Positions 24,675 through 34,402 of a stretch of 64,000 nucleotides of DNA are shown piece by piece; the stretch's first letter is position 1; every line of letters starts with the position of its first letter. Made by a program: the position numbers and the translations under genes. The notes under the pieces are model-generated. The model had not been told where the DNA came from and did not search any database. It saw nothing but the letters and a program-made list of their open reading frames with translations. The DNA is from Arthrobacter sp. MAHUQ-56 (lineage in GTDB: Bacteria; Actinomycetota; Actinomycetes; Actinomycetales; Micrococcaceae). The DNA lies in NCBI RefSeq assembly GCF_019710585.1, contig NZ_JAIFZQ010000008.1:186001-250000 (forward strand), written 5' to 3'.

Positions 24675-26822
24675 ATGAACTCGATGTCAGCTACCAACTT
24701 CCCTTCCGACAGGTCCGGCCGGCCGGACGACGCGGCACCCGACGGTGTCCCCCCGGAACCGGCCTCACCGGACATTGCCCAGCCCGCGGCTGCGGGCGCC
24801 AGCGAGACGCGTTCCAGCGCCATCATGGCTGCCGGGACGCTCGTGTCCCGCTTCCTGGGCTTCGGCAAGACCTGGATGCTCGGCACCGCCCTCGGCCTGG
24901 GATCAACGGTCAACGACACCTTCATCAACGCCAACAACCTGCCCAACCTGATCTTCCTCCTGGTGGCCGGCGGCGTCTTCAATGCAGTGCTGGTGCCGCA
25001 GATCATCAAAGCCAGCAAGGCGCCGGACCGGGGAGCCGACTACATCAGCCGGCTGCTGACGCTGGCCGTCCTGCTCCTCCTGGGCCTCACTGCACTGGTG
25101 ACCCTGGCAGCGCCGGCCGTCATTGAGCTGACAACGCAGGGCTATTCGCCGCAGCAGAAGGCACTGGCGGTCACCTTCGCGTTCTGGTGCCTGCCGCAGA
25201 TCTTCTTCTACGGCCTCTACGCGCTGCTCACGCAGGTCCTGAACGCCAATGGCGCTTTTGGCCCTGCAATGTGGGCCCCCATCCTGAACAACGTGGTGGC
25301 GATCGCCGGCCTGGGCATGTTCATCTGGATTTTCGGCACCAACGAGTTCAACCCGCACACTTTGGACAACTGGGGCAGCACGCAGACACTTTTCGTCGCC
25401 GGCTTCTCCACCATCGGCGTGCTGTCCCAGACGGCCATCCTGATGGTTCCCGTGATGCGGCTGAAGCTAGGACTCCGTCCCCGTTTCGGCTGGCGCGGCG
25501 TGGGACTGGGCCACGCAGCGAGGCTGAGCGTGTGGACGCTCCTGACGGCCGCCGTCGGGCAGCTCGCGTTCCTGTACGTCATGCGCATCGCCACCATTCC
25601 CGGTGCGGAACGCATCCGGCTGCAGCAGGCGGGGGACCCGTCCGCCTCCACCTTGCCGGGCAACGCGGTGCTGGAGGTGGCCAGCCAGCTGTACCTGCTG
25701 CCGCACTCGATCATCGCCCTGTCCCTGGCCACCGTGCTCTTCAACCGGATGACCCGCGCTTCCCAGGACGGCAACCGGGCGGAACTGCGCGACGCGCTAT
25801 CGCACGGCCTGCGGACCATGGCTGTTGCCACGGTTTTTGGCGCCCTGGCGCTGTTTGCGCTGGCCGGTCCGCTGGGGATGTTCTTCTCCGGCGGCCTGCG
25901 CCAGGACGGCGTGATGCTGGCACAGACGCTCACGATCCTTGCGCTCAGCACCCCCTTCATGAGCGCCAACTTTATGATGTCCCGCGTCTTCTATGCCAAC
26001 GAAGATGCGCGCACGCCGTTCTACGTCCAGTTGCTGCTGGCCGTCGTATACGTGGCCGGCGCCTTCGCCATCCAGTTCCTCCCGGTCAACCAGATCATTT
26101 ACGCCATCGCCGTCCTCTATATGGCGGGCAACATCCTCTCGGTGGTCATCAGCGCGTTCTTCCTCCGGCGCATGCTGGGCCATTTGGACGGCGCGCGGAT
26201 CGCCAACTCCTACATCCGGATGGGGTACGCAGCCCTGGGCTCGGCGATCGCCGGCGCGGGCGCCCTCTGGCTCATGGGCAGCTACAGCCCGGACGGCTTC
26301 GCCTGGCAGAACCGGATCACGGCGCTGGTGACCGTCATCGTGGTTGGGCCCGTCATGATGGTGGTCTACTTCTTCCTGCTCAAGCTGTTCCGGGTCTCCG
26401 AACTGCGCGACCTGCTGCGCCCGCTCCTGGGACGGCTGGGCCGCGGCCGCCAGGACGGACCCTCGGATGCCGGGACCCCGCCGTCGTCCGCCCCCGTCCA
26501 CGCCGGCGCTGAACGGGGGCCGCGTGCAGAGCGGGCCACCACGTCGGTGGACACGGGCCTGATTCCCCGCATTTCCGGCGAATTCGACGCCGTTTCCTTC
26601 CGTGCGGGCCCGGATCCGGAGCGCGGTGCGGGGCGCCAGGAAACGTACGACGACGGCACGCGCCACGGTGCCGACGACGCCTACCTGCCGGCGGAGGACC
26701 AGCCCAGCACCGCCCGCGGTGGGCTGCTCCGCGAGCAGATCCCGCTTCCAGGGCGCCGCACGTTCCAGGGGAAGGCCGGGGAAAACCCGCATTTCAAGTC
26801 CCGGCGCAGGCGGAAGAAGTAA
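24675..26822 (+). CDS. murJ: Lipid II flippase MurJ
   Basis: A 715-residue MurJ/MviN protein that moves lipid II across the membrane for peptidoglycan synthesis. A disordered N-terminus of ~45 residues precedes about fourteen membrane segments. SRFLGFGKTWMLG and DTFINANNLPNLIFLLVAGGVFNAVLVPQI cover the family's first conserved region. The last ~120 residues are hydrophilic, rich in Pro/Gly/Arg, probably disordered and cytoplasmic. The start is ATG 24675; ATG 24684 (MSATNF) is an alternative. In mycobacteria MviN carries a fused pseudokinase and extracellular domain; here these are in the next gene, so MurJ ends without them. Confidence 0.93.
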   Translation: MNSMSATNFPSDRSGRPDDAAPDGVPPEPASPDIAQPAAAGASETRSSAIMAAGTLVSRFLGFGKTWMLGTALGLGSTVNDTFINANNLPNLIFLLVAGGVFNAVLVPQIIKASKAPDRGADYISRLLTLAVLLLLGLTALVTLAAPAVIELTTQGYSPQQKALAVTFAFWCLPQIFFYGLYALLTQVLNANGAFGPAMWAPILNNVVAIAGLGMFIWIFGTNEFNPHTLDNWGSTQTLFVAGFSTIGVLSQTAILMVPVMRLKLGLRPRFGWRGVGLGHAARLSVWTLLTAAVGQLAFLYVMRIATIPGAERIRLQQAGDPSASTLPGNAVLEVASQLYLLPHSIIALSLATVLFNRMTRASQDGNRAELRDALSHGLRTMAVATVFGALALFALAGPLGMFFSGGLRQDGVMLAQTLTILALSTPFMSANFMMSRVFYANEDARTPFYVQLLLAVVYVAGAFAIQFLPVNQIIYAIAVLYMAGNILSVVISAFFLRRMLGHLDGARIANSYIRMGYAALGSAIAGAGALWLMGSYSPDGFAWQNRITALVTVIVVGPVMMVVYFFLLKLFRVSELRDLLRPLLGRLGRGRQDGPSDAGTPPSSAPVHAGAERGPRAERATTSVDTGLIPRISGEFDAVSFRAGPDPERGAGRQETYDDGTRHGADDAYLPAEDQPSTARGGLLREQIPLPGRRTFQGKAGENPHFKSRRRRKK

Positions 26823-26985
26823 TACGCGGGCGGTTTCGGAACCGTCTTCTCCACGGCCGTCCGGGCCGGATCGGCTAGGATCGAACAGGTACAGGGGTAG
26901 TTGCATTGAGGGTTAGCCGCACGCGGGACCTGAACGGCGGTTGCATCATCCAAGCCGGCAATTCCGGACAGCCTAGGAGGAACAC

Positions 26986-28671
26986 GTGTCCAACCCGATC
27001 GATGTCGGATCAGTACTTGGCGGCCGCTATAAGGTCACAGCCACGGTATTGGCCTCGCACGACCACGATCTGGTGCTGGATGGTGTGGACCAGGTCCTCA
27101 ACCGCCCGGTCAGCATCCTGGTTGCCGGACCGGAAAACACCGAACAGGTCGCGCAGAGCGCCCGGGAAGTTGCCACCGGCGAACGTCCCGGCACCGTGCA
27201 GGTCCTGGACCTGGGAGTCACCGAGGCCGCTACCTACCTGATCACCAACCACACCTCCGCCGCTGACCTGCTGGATCTCGTGGTGGCCACCAACCCTCCC
27301 TATGTTGAGCCGTTCTTCACTGACACCCTGGGCAGCGAAATCTTCGGCCAGCCGCGCTCCCACGAGCCCGAGCCCTACGACGACGAAGACAACGTCGAGG
27401 CCGGTTACATCAACTACCAGGACAGCCACCCCAGCCAGGTTGATCCTTACCGTTCTTCTCCTGCTGCGCCTCCCCGGCCTCCCGTCCGTCCTGCTGCGGC
27501 GGCCGCCGGCGGAGTTGCCGCAGGTGCTGCCGCCGGCGCAGGTGCCGCTTCGGCTGCGGCCGGCGCAGGTGCCGCTTCGGCTGCGGCCAAGTCGGGAGCC
27601 GGCGCATCGCGGGTCGATCCCGATGCCACAGCAGCCCAGCCTGTGCAGTATGCCGCCGATGACACCGCTTCCGCGGCGCGCTCCGGTTCCGGTTCGGGTC
27701 CCGGCTCGGGGCAAGTGGACACCGGACCTGTGGAGACCGGCCCGGTGCGCGCTGCTGGTCCTCTGGACACTGGGACGCCCTCCGGCGCGCCTGCCGCGGA
27801 CCGTCCAAGCACCGAACAGGCCGGTGCCACAGGGAAGCCGAAGGTTTCCCTGTGGTCGGATGACGATTACGCGCAGGCGGGGGATCAGGACCGCTACGAG
27901 GATATCGACGACGAACGTGATTCCCAGCCGGTCAAGGGAAAGTCGGCACTCTTTGCCCGGACTGCAACGCCCGCGGCGGCCGGCGTCGCCTTTGCGGACC
28001 ACGACGATGACCGCGATGAGTCCGGGAAGCAGCCACGTTCCATGCGGTGGCTGGTGGGCGGCCTCCTCGCTGTTGTGCTCATTGCCGGCCTGATTTTCGC
28101 TGTCACCAATCTGGGCAGCCTGTTCACCCCCGAACCGCAGGCCAAGGCTACTTCCCCGGTCAGCAACGCGCCGCAGGCTTCCGCGCCCGCAAGCCAGGCC
28201 CCCCAGTCGGCGCCGCCCGCAGCACCGCCGGCGATCGAAAGCGTCAGCCGGCAGGGGAACTTCGACTTCGCCGCCACCTTCGACCGGGATCTGGTCAAGG
28301 CCTACGACGGCAACGCGGCCAGCTACTGGTCGGACATGGAGTTCGCCACTGAGAACTGGGGCGGTTTGGCCCCGCAGGGTGTGCAACTCGTGGTGAAGCT
28401 GAAGGCCGCGGCACCGGTGTCCTCGGTTACGCTTTCCCAGCTCGGTGGGTCGGGCGGAAACATCACCGTCTACACCAATGACCAGCCTTCATTGGATGGT
28501 GCCAAGACTGTGGGGACCAACAGCTTTACGTCCACCGACCTGAACATCCCCGTGGGGGAGCCCATTAAGGCACAGTACGTGATTGTTTCCATCAATTCGC
28601 TTCCCAAGCTCGCCGCGCCGAAGACGCGCTACGGATACGGCCTCCGCCTGGCGGAGATCAAGGTCCAGTAG
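26986..28671 (+). CDS. MurJ-associated membrane protein: pseudokinase remnant, linker, TM helix, galactose-binding-like domain
   Basis: A 561-residue protein with AGGAGG 5 bp before a GTG start. Residues ~10-95 look like the start of a protein-kinase N-lobe ([31 protein letters not shown]) and the [13 protein letters not shown] hinge region, but no HRD or DFG motif follows, so it is a truncated pseudokinase. Residues ~110-345 are low-complexity Ala/Gly/Pro and acidic sequence. One membrane helix lies at about residues 349-372. The ~140-residue C-terminus on the outer side resembles a galactose-binding-like beta-sandwich. The order pseudokinase-TM-external domain mirrors the C-terminal half of mycobacterial MviN, here as a separate gene just after murJ. 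It probably regulates MurJ or cell-wall synthesis. Confidence 0.8.
   Translation: MSNPIDVGSVLGGRYKVTATVLASHDHDLVLDGVDQVLNRPVSILVAGPENTEQVAQSAREVATGERPGTVQVLDLGVTEAATYLITNHTSAADLLDLVVATNPPYVEPFFTDTLGSEIFGQPRSHEPEPYDDEDNVEAGYINYQDSHPSQVDPYRSSPAAPPRPPVRPAAAAAGGVAAGAAAGAGAASAAAGAGAASAAAKSGAGASRVDPDATAAQPVQYAADDTASAARSGSGSGPGSGQVDTGPVETGPVRAAGPLDTGTPSGAPAADRPSTEQAGATGKPKVSLWSDDDYAQAGDQDRYEDIDDERDSQPVKGKSALFARTATPAAAGVAFADHDDDRDESGKQPRSMRWLVGGLLAVVLIAGLIFAVTNLGSLFTPEPQAKATSPVSNAPQASAPASQAPQSAPPAAPPAIESVSRQGNFDFAATFDRDLVKAYDGNAASYWSDMEFATENWGGLAPQGVQLVVKLKAAAPVSSVTLSQLGGSGGNITVYTNDQPSLDGAKTVGTNSFTSTDLNIPVGEPIKAQYVIVSINSLPKLAAPKTRYGYGLRLAEIKVQ
27532..27585. repeat. 27-bp tandem repeat inside the pseudokinase gene linker
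   Basis: Two near-identical 27-bp units with starts at 27532 and 27559 encode the nine-residue repeat GAGAASAAA in the Ala/Gly linker. It is a likely site of length variation between strains. Confidence 0.7.
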
Positions 28672-28694
28672 CGCTCTTCGACCTTTGCGGGCTC

Positions 28695-28729
28695 AGTGGC
28701 CGTTGCCGTGCAGGCGACGGCCACTTTTG
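28695..28729 (+). terminator. Rho-independent terminator after the pseudokinase gene
   Basis: AGTGGCCGT (28695-28703) pairs with ACGGCCACT (28717-28725), with further GCC/GGC pairing inside, followed by a short T-run. It separates the murJ operon from trxB. Confidence 0.75.
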
Positions 28730-28857
28730 TGACCGACCACGCTTGTGCGCTCTGTTACCCCCGGGCCAAACGTACGCCTTGGGGACTGTAATCTGGGAAG
28801 GGCGCCCGGCAGACGGTCCTCCCGTGCCGTCTCTGACGGATCCCTTGCTTGGGCGCT

Positions 28858-28884
28858 GGAATATTCAGCATGCAGCCGCAGTTG
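28858..28884 (+). promoter_or_regulatory. SigR/SigH-type promoter upstream of trxB
   Basis: GGAAT at 28858-28862 and GTTG at 28881-28884 are separated by exactly 18 bp. This matches the consensus GGAAT-N18-GTT of the actinobacterial thiol-oxidative-stress sigma factors (SigR in Streptomyces, SigH in Mycobacterium), whose best-known target is trxB-trxA. The trxB start lies about 60 bp downstream. Confidence 0.75.
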
Positions 28885-28943
28885 TGCCATGTGGCCGGCC
28901 TCCACCTGGAGGCGAGTCGAACAAGGAAGAGGTTCACCGTCCA

Positions 28944-29900
28944 GTGACCATCGCAGAAAGCACGGCGTCCGACGTACGTGATGTCATCATCGTGGGCTCG
29001 GGCCCGGCAGGCTACACGGCGGCCGTCTACACCGCCCGCGCCAACCTCAAACCACTGCTGTTCGCAGGATCGGTCACCGCCGGCGGTGAGTTGATGAACA
29101 CCACCGACGTGGAGAACTACCCCGGATTCCCGGAGGGGATCATGGGCCCGGACCTGATGGAAAACTTCGAAAAGCAGGCGGCCCGCTTCGGCACGGACAT
29201 CCAGTTCGAGGACGTCACCGCACTCGAACTCGAAGGACCGGTCAAGTCCGTCACGATCGGCACTGGCGAAACCTTCCAGGCCAAGGCAATCATTCTCTCC
29301 ACCGGCTCGGCGTACCGCGAACTGGGCTTGCCCAATGAAAAGCGCCTTTCCGGCCACGGCGTCAGCTGGTGTGCAACCTGCGACGGTTTCTTTTTCAAGG
29401 ATCAGGACATCGCCGTCATCGGCGGGGGAGACTCGGCGATGGAGGAGGCATTGTTCCTCACCAAGTTCGCCAAGTCCGTGACGGTTGTACACCGCCGGGA
29501 CACGCTGAAGGCCTCCAAGATCATGGCCGACCGGGCTCTGGCTCACGAAAAGATCAATTTCGTGTGGAACAGCACTGTTGACGATGTCCTGGGTGGGGAC
29601 AAGGTCACCGGTTTGCGACTCAAGAATCTTGTGGATGGAAACATAACCGAGTTGTCCGTGACCGGTGTGTTCGTGGCCATCGGCAACGATCCCCGCACGG
29701 ACCTCGTCAAGGATGTTTTGGAGCTGACGCCCGAGGGAACCATCGCAGTGGAGGGCCGCAGCTCCAGGACCAGCGTCCCGGGTGTCTTTGCAGCTGGTGA
29801 TGTTGTCGACCCCACCTACCGCCAAGCCATCACTGCGTCCGGCTCAGGTTGTGTGGCGGCCATTGACGTGGAGCACTACCTCGCCGACCTGCACGCATAG
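28944..29900 (+). CDS. trxB: Thioredoxin-disulfide reductase
   Basis: A 318-residue flavoprotein that passes electrons from NADPH to thioredoxin in the cytosol. FAD motif [16 protein letters not shown] lies near the N-terminus, the redox centre is CATC in [13 protein letters not shown], the NADPH motif is [12 protein letters not shown], and [16 protein letters not shown] near the C-terminus is the second FAD motif. GTG at 28944 is chosen by family length; the longer frame to 28743 runs through the promoter. It forms an operon with trxA 35 bp downstream, probably induced by thiol oxidation through the upstream SigR-type promoter. Confidence 0.96.
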   Translation: MTIAESTASDVRDVIIVGSGPAGYTAAVYTARANLKPLLFAGSVTAGGELMNTTDVENYPGFPEGIMGPDLMENFEKQAARFGTDIQFEDVTALELEGPVKSVTIGTGETFQAKAIILSTGSAYRELGLPNEKRLSGHGVSWCATCDGFFFKDQDIAVIGGGDSAMEEALFLTKFAKSVTVVHRRDTLKASKIMADRALAHEKINFVWNSTVDDVLGGDKVTGLRLKNLVDGNITELSVTGVFVAIGNDPRTDLVKDVLELTPEGTIAVEGRSSRTSVPGVFAAGDVVDPTYRQAITASGSGCVAAIDVEHYLADLHA

Positions 29901-29935
29901 TCCGCGTTACTGATATCGAAAAGAAAGAGAAGGTC

Positions 29936-30262
29936 ATGAGCAACGCAAAAGACGTAACTGATGCAAGTTTCGGAACCGATGTGCTGTCGTCCGAAAAGCC
30001 CGTCATCGTCGATTTCTGGGCTGAATGGTGCGGTCCGTGCCGCAAGCTTGGCCCCATCCTCGATGAGATCTCCGTTGAGTATGGTGAGAAGGTCGACGTC
30101 GTCAAGGTCAATGTCGATGACAACCCTGCTATCGCCGCGGAGTACGGCATCACCTCCATTCCCGCCGTCTACCTCTTCCAGGGTGGCGAAGTGAAGAACA
30201 CGGTAATCGGTGCTAAGCCGAAGCAGTTCTTCGAAAAGGAATTTGCTGACGTCCTCTCCTAG
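29936..30262 (+). CDS. trxA: Thioredoxin
   Basis: A 108-residue thioredoxin with the active site WCGPC near residues 29-33 in FWAEWCGPCRKLGP, and the cis-proline region SIPAVYLF. It reduces protein disulfides and is recharged by TrxB, encoded just upstream. ATG start with GAGAAGG upstream. The operon ends at a strong terminator 38 bp beyond the stop. Base composition changes sharply after this gene. Confidence 0.97.
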   Translation: MSNAKDVTDASFGTDVLSSEKPVIVDFWAEWCGPCRKLGPILDEISVEYGEKVDVVKVNVDDNPAIAAEYGITSIPAVYLFQGGEVKNTVIGAKPKQFFEKEFADVLS

Positions 30263-30300
30263 GAGTATCCCGGAGTCGCCCAGGATCTGATCCTGTTTTC

Positions 30301-30342
30301 GACGTGGTCACCGCTCGACAGGCGGTGGCCACGTCTTTTTTT
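30301..30342 (+). terminator. Rho-independent terminator of trxB-trxA
   Basis: GACGTGGTCACCGC (30301-30314) pairs with GCGGTGGCCACGTC (30322-30335) with one G-T pair, followed by seven T. Confidence 0.93.
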
Positions 30343-30392
30343 GACCACATGGCGTCATCTGGAGCCGTGGAACACATGCGGAAGCGTTTCGA

Positions 30393-30408
30393 TGTTTCAC
30401 GTGAAACG
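30393..30408. promoter_or_regulatory. parS: parS site 1 (ParB-binding)
   Basis: TGTTTCACGTGAAACG, one mismatch at the last base of the parS consensus TGTTTCACGTGAAACA. Confidence 0.93.
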
Positions 30409-30778
30409 ACAGGGACAAAGGCGTAGATGGGGATGGGCGCCATTCCCGTTGACCATTCCATCCCCAGTCCGGAGGCTAGTCACCAGCGGAGTTGCGAGTG
30501 AACCGCTCGCGACGTTGACTCGCATAACCGCCGCTCGTTTCCGCCGCCTTCTGATAGACACAGCTACTGACCGGCATTCAAGAATCAACAGCCGGCGCAG
30601 CCCATGGCCCCACCGACGCCTCGGCCCTGCGGACGGATGCCCATTTTCTCCGCAATAGCGTAACCGCGACCAACGCAGCGTCGCACTCACTTCCATGAAG
30701 TCAGTTGCACCCCGGAGTGTCCGCCGCGCGTGATCGGATGTCCACCGCTGGCAGCAAAGCACGCTCCAGACTGCCCAC

Positions 30779-30794
30779 CATTTCACGTGAAACG
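30779..30794. promoter_or_regulatory. parS: parS site 2
   Basis: CATTTCACGTGAAACG. The 12-bp core TTTCACGTGAAA is perfect; mismatches are at the outer bases only. Confidence 0.88.
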
Positions 30795-31545
30795 TATGCG
30801 CGGTACGGTGCGAAGACGGTGGTCATCACCGCAGAAGCTCCCTCATGTCGGACTTTTTCAGCCTTGCGCCCCCGACTTCCATCTGATGCGCTGCCCTGGC
30901 ATCAATGACCAACTGTTCGCAAGACCCGGTCGCGCCCACCCTGCCGCCCGAGGTTACAGCGCCTTCAAGCTCCCATTCACCCTGTGGAAGCTGCCCTTAC
31001 ATAGATCCCTTTGACGGGAAGCTCAGGGCCCAGCGGTGCGTAGGAACCCGGATAGGGTTCTTTCGGATACAGCCAGCGCAGCGCGCCTCTTACGGTTGTT
31101 GCGTGCTATATCCGCAGGGTAGCGGGGCGTGAGGGCGCTCCTTGCGCTGTGGCTTTCGTCTGCGGCAAAGTTCTTCCATCTCGCAAGCTCCTCCACGGGG
31201 TTTGAACCGCAGGGCTGACCGTTTACGCGCTCACCCAGGAAGGGTGAGTGCAGGCTCTGCCCGAGTGGGTGGTCCGACCGGCGTCACAGGTAACCGGCCC
31301 AGGGAAGACATGGGCCACACAACCGGGCCCTCGATCTATTCAACAGTGCGCCTACCGAGCAGCAGCGCCTGGAGATAGTCGCCCCTTGTCCGACTGGACC
31401 ATGATGCCAGTAGACGATGCCTAGCGTGCTCAGACCGGAAGCAACCCGAAGATGCGCAATGCACCCGCAGCAGAAACACATTCCCCCCAGCACCAGGCGC
31501 GGGGATACCCAGCCCAGAAGGGCTACTCCTCAAGCCGCTCATCAG

Positions 31546-31561
31546 CGTTTCACGTGAAACG
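31546..31561. promoter_or_regulatory. parS: parS site 3
   Basis: CGTTTCACGTGAAACG, a perfect palindrome that differs from consensus only at both end bases. The bases after it resemble those after site 2. Confidence 0.92.
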
Positions 31562-32167
31562 TATCCGCCCTTGAAGGGACGTGCAATTTGCTTCCGGCCG
31601 CTGCTCTGCTGCGCGCGCCGGCCGATGGGACACGTCGGCAGACGTAACACTGGTCCACCTCGTGGCCAGCACGTACCACAGCCATGACAACCGTTCGCCT
31701 CCTTGCAGAGGACGAATGCCCGCGATACCGCCAGAGGAGGTGATCGGACCATCGGAAGGAAATGCTGAAGGGCACTATGACTGGGCGGGCATGGAGCGTC
31801 ATTGCAGCAGCGGTGAACGGGCCATGTTGGCTGGGCTGCACCAGAGGGCGTACGGCAGCTCTGCACCTGTGGGTCGAAGACGGGCAACAGCGGTCGGATT
31901 GGTTTGATCAAGCGGACCGACCCGTCCTACTCTGAGCCAGCCCATGGGCCTGCCCGCGGCAATAGGGGCACAATAGGCCGGTGCAGGTCGTCTGGGGCCC
32001 GGGCGTGGACGCAGAGCATTCGACTCGCTCATCCTTCGCGAGCTAGCGGGTAGGGCCTAACACGGAGGGGATCATCACCAGGGGCACATGCGACTGCACG
32101 CGTGGAGGAGTATGGGTCTCTGGCGCGTCCATCATAGGGTGTGGAACTCGGGAGATCGGGTGTGAAC

Positions 32168-32222
32168 TTACCCACAAGATATCCACAGCTCTGCCAGCGT
32201 ATTATCCCCAAAGTTATCCACA
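32168..32222. promoter_or_regulatory. DnaA-box group in the parS region, left part
   Basis: Four copies in one orientation: TTACCCACA (32168), ATATCCACA (~32179), TTATCCCCA (~32202) and TTATCCACA (32214-32222). The last is a perfect DnaA box. Confidence 0.65.
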
Positions 32223-32421
32223 GGCGCAGGGGGCCGCGAGAAGCGGATTCAAAGCGACCTCCAACGGTACACGTGCCTGGAGGCGGGTGGCGCGCGCCGG
32301 GCGGCAGCTCTTGTACCCCGGCTAGTCCAATGCTGGGGATGCTGTCGGCGCGGAGGGCGGCGGCGAATTCAACCTCTGGCGCTAGTTCGAGGAGGCTCGA
32401 GGCGCGGATCGTCCCTCCGAC

Positions 32422-32437
32422 TGTTTCACGTGAAACA
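32422..32437. promoter_or_regulatory. parS: parS site 4
   Basis: TGTTTCACGTGAAACA, a perfect match to the consensus. It lies between the two DnaA-box groups of this region. Confidence 0.96.
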
Positions 32438-32549
32438 CGATAGAGGATTCCCTACGGACTTCTGATAGTACTGCGGGGGATCGGCGGACCGGTTGGTAGC
32501 AAGTCTAGTTAGACCGCTTGCTGCGTCGACCACAGTCCTATTCACACCT

Positions 32550-32570
32550 TTATCCACAGCGTTATCCACC
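32550..32570. promoter_or_regulatory. DnaA-box pair in the parS region, right part
   Basis: TTATCCACA (32550-32558) and TTATCCACC (32562-32570) lie 3 bp apart in the same orientation, and a TGTGTGGAT follows on the other strand about 15 bp later. They lie 113 bp from parS site 4. Confidence 0.65.
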
Positions 32571-33512
32571 GGCGAATTCTTCTGTGTGGATGGGAGATCC
32601 CCTGGTGTCCGGCCACCGTCATGGTCCCGGACACCCGCCTTCAGAAACCACGGGGACAAACAAACCGCCCGAGGTCTGAGCGAAGCACGACCTTGCCTGG
32701 CACTGTGTACACCTAAGACGACAAGCAGCTCGACTGCAGGCGATAGTACCCTCAGTCTTCACGCAACTGGCCTGAGGACTGCTTCAGCCTCTCGTCGCGG
32801 TGGGCTGTTCATCCCTGGTTAGAGCGCTGGCGAACTTCGGCAGGCGTCGGCGGCCACGCGACCAGCAGTGCTGTCCAACGAGCCAGCGAGGAGGGCCAGC
32901 AGTTCTACGATGCGTTTCCCTTCTCACGTGGGCTGGGGGATCAGCCTTCCGCCACCTTCATCACCCCTCACACACCGGAACCTGCCCTTCAATCTGCAGG
33001 AAGGCCGCGGCAACGGCCGCGGAGGCCAGGCACCACGAATACACGGATCGACAGTTGCAACACGCCAGGGGTCCGTGGTCTCGAGATTTGTGACCTCCGT
33101 CGCGGACCCTAGGTAGCGGTTCCGCTCGGCCGAATTGCCGCCACGCTATCCAATAGGTGGGAGCACCGGCGAGACTGTCATACTCCCTCGGCGTTAGCCT
33201 GAACGAAGCAGGCACAGCAGCTGACACCACATGCCAACCGCTCCGGTCGAAGGGCCACCCGCGGAAAGTGCGTGGGGGAGCACGCCCGGGGGAAGGGACT
33301 ATTGCTGTTGAATGGTGCAGGTGTAAAGCCGCACGCCAAAAATGCTCGCCCGCCCTGGCAGGCACGTGGGCAGACTGCTTGCAGCCAGCCGGCACTACGT
33401 TCGCGTCCATGGGCGATCCAGAATGACCCTGTCATGCGATGACCGAGATGGCGTGCCTGCGTCCATCGATGATGCACAGAATCATCGCGCAGCTTATCGG
33501 ACTGGGCGCCCG

Positions 33513-33528
33513 TGTTTCACGTGAAACA
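33513..33528. promoter_or_regulatory. parS: parS site 5
   Basis: TGTTTCACGTGAAACA, a perfect consensus match. Confidence 0.96.
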
Positions 33529-33974
33529 TGCGCGGCGATACTCGTCGGCGGCTTCAACGTGAGCAGCCACAACTCCAGGCTTATGCTGCTGCGTACGGCC
33601 GCCAAGTTATCACCGCAGCAGGGTTACGAGGGCGGATGTCCACTTGGTGTCTGCTTCCCGTACTCCGGAACCCAGGACCCAGGAATAGTAGGAGCGGATC
33701 CACAGTGCAGCGCCTCAAGCGTTGTTTGCTCCTGCGCACTCGGGTTCCGGAGCCCACGAGCAGCTGCCACTCGCAGTGATCCAGGCGTACGCGGCTGGCG
33801 ACAATGCCAGCTGAACTACACCCGACTATCCGCAATCCCGGATCAGCTAAAACCCCCATGTTGGAACACTCCACCAAAACCTCACGAACGAGGGGAGCCG
33901 GTTGCCGATCAATTCTCGCGGAACCGGCCTCTGGGCACAGAGCCGATTTCCCGGAAATGCCAGCAGTGAACTTG

Positions 33975-33990
33975 CGTTTCACGTGAAACG
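33975..33990. promoter_or_regulatory. parS: parS site 6
   Basis: CGTTTCACGTGAAACG, palindromic with the full core. It is followed by CAACGGCC, close to the bases after the site inside parA. Confidence 0.92.
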
Positions 33991-34040
33991 CAACGGCCTC
34001 TAGCGTCGGGAACGCATCCACATCGCTTCTAGTCACCATT

Positions 34041-34056
34041 CGTTTCACGTTAAACA
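34041..34056. promoter_or_regulatory. parS: Degenerate parS site 7
   Basis: CGTTTCACGTTAAACA. One base of the core (GTG to GTT) breaks the palindrome, so ParB affinity is probably reduced. Confidence 0.6.
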
Positions 34057-34402
34057 CGGCTTGGGTGTCCCCATCCAAAGGTGCATGTTGTAACGTACGC
34101 GCCCCCGAAGTGGTTCGGCGCCTCCGCTACACCGGCTGATAGCCACGACCTTCATAGAGGCGAAGCACAAAAGGGGCTTGCCGCACCAAGCGAGGGCCTA
34201 ATCGAAAAGCGAGCAGCGCCCCATTTCAGTATTTTCTACCTCCAACAAAGCCCATTCTCACGTGCCCGGGCAATTTCCGGAGCATCCGAAGGACCAAGAC
34301 AGACGACCGGGCACAGTGATCCAATGCAGGCTATAGAAGAAGTGGCAGAACTAAGTGCGGCAACGTGCCCAAGAGCAGGGCAACCGGCGGCCATGCTCAA
34401 GT

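Noticed and set aside
31190..31230. A T-arm-like GTTCAAA sequence on the minus strand that could suggest a tRNA
   Set aside because: The flanking bases do not pair to form a T stem and no acceptor or anticodon arm could be folded.
33439..33969. A 176-residue frame in the parS region
   Set aside because: Odd composition, no codon bias, and its only motif (VSRET) comes from a parS site. Other frames here with VSRET were rejected for the same reason.
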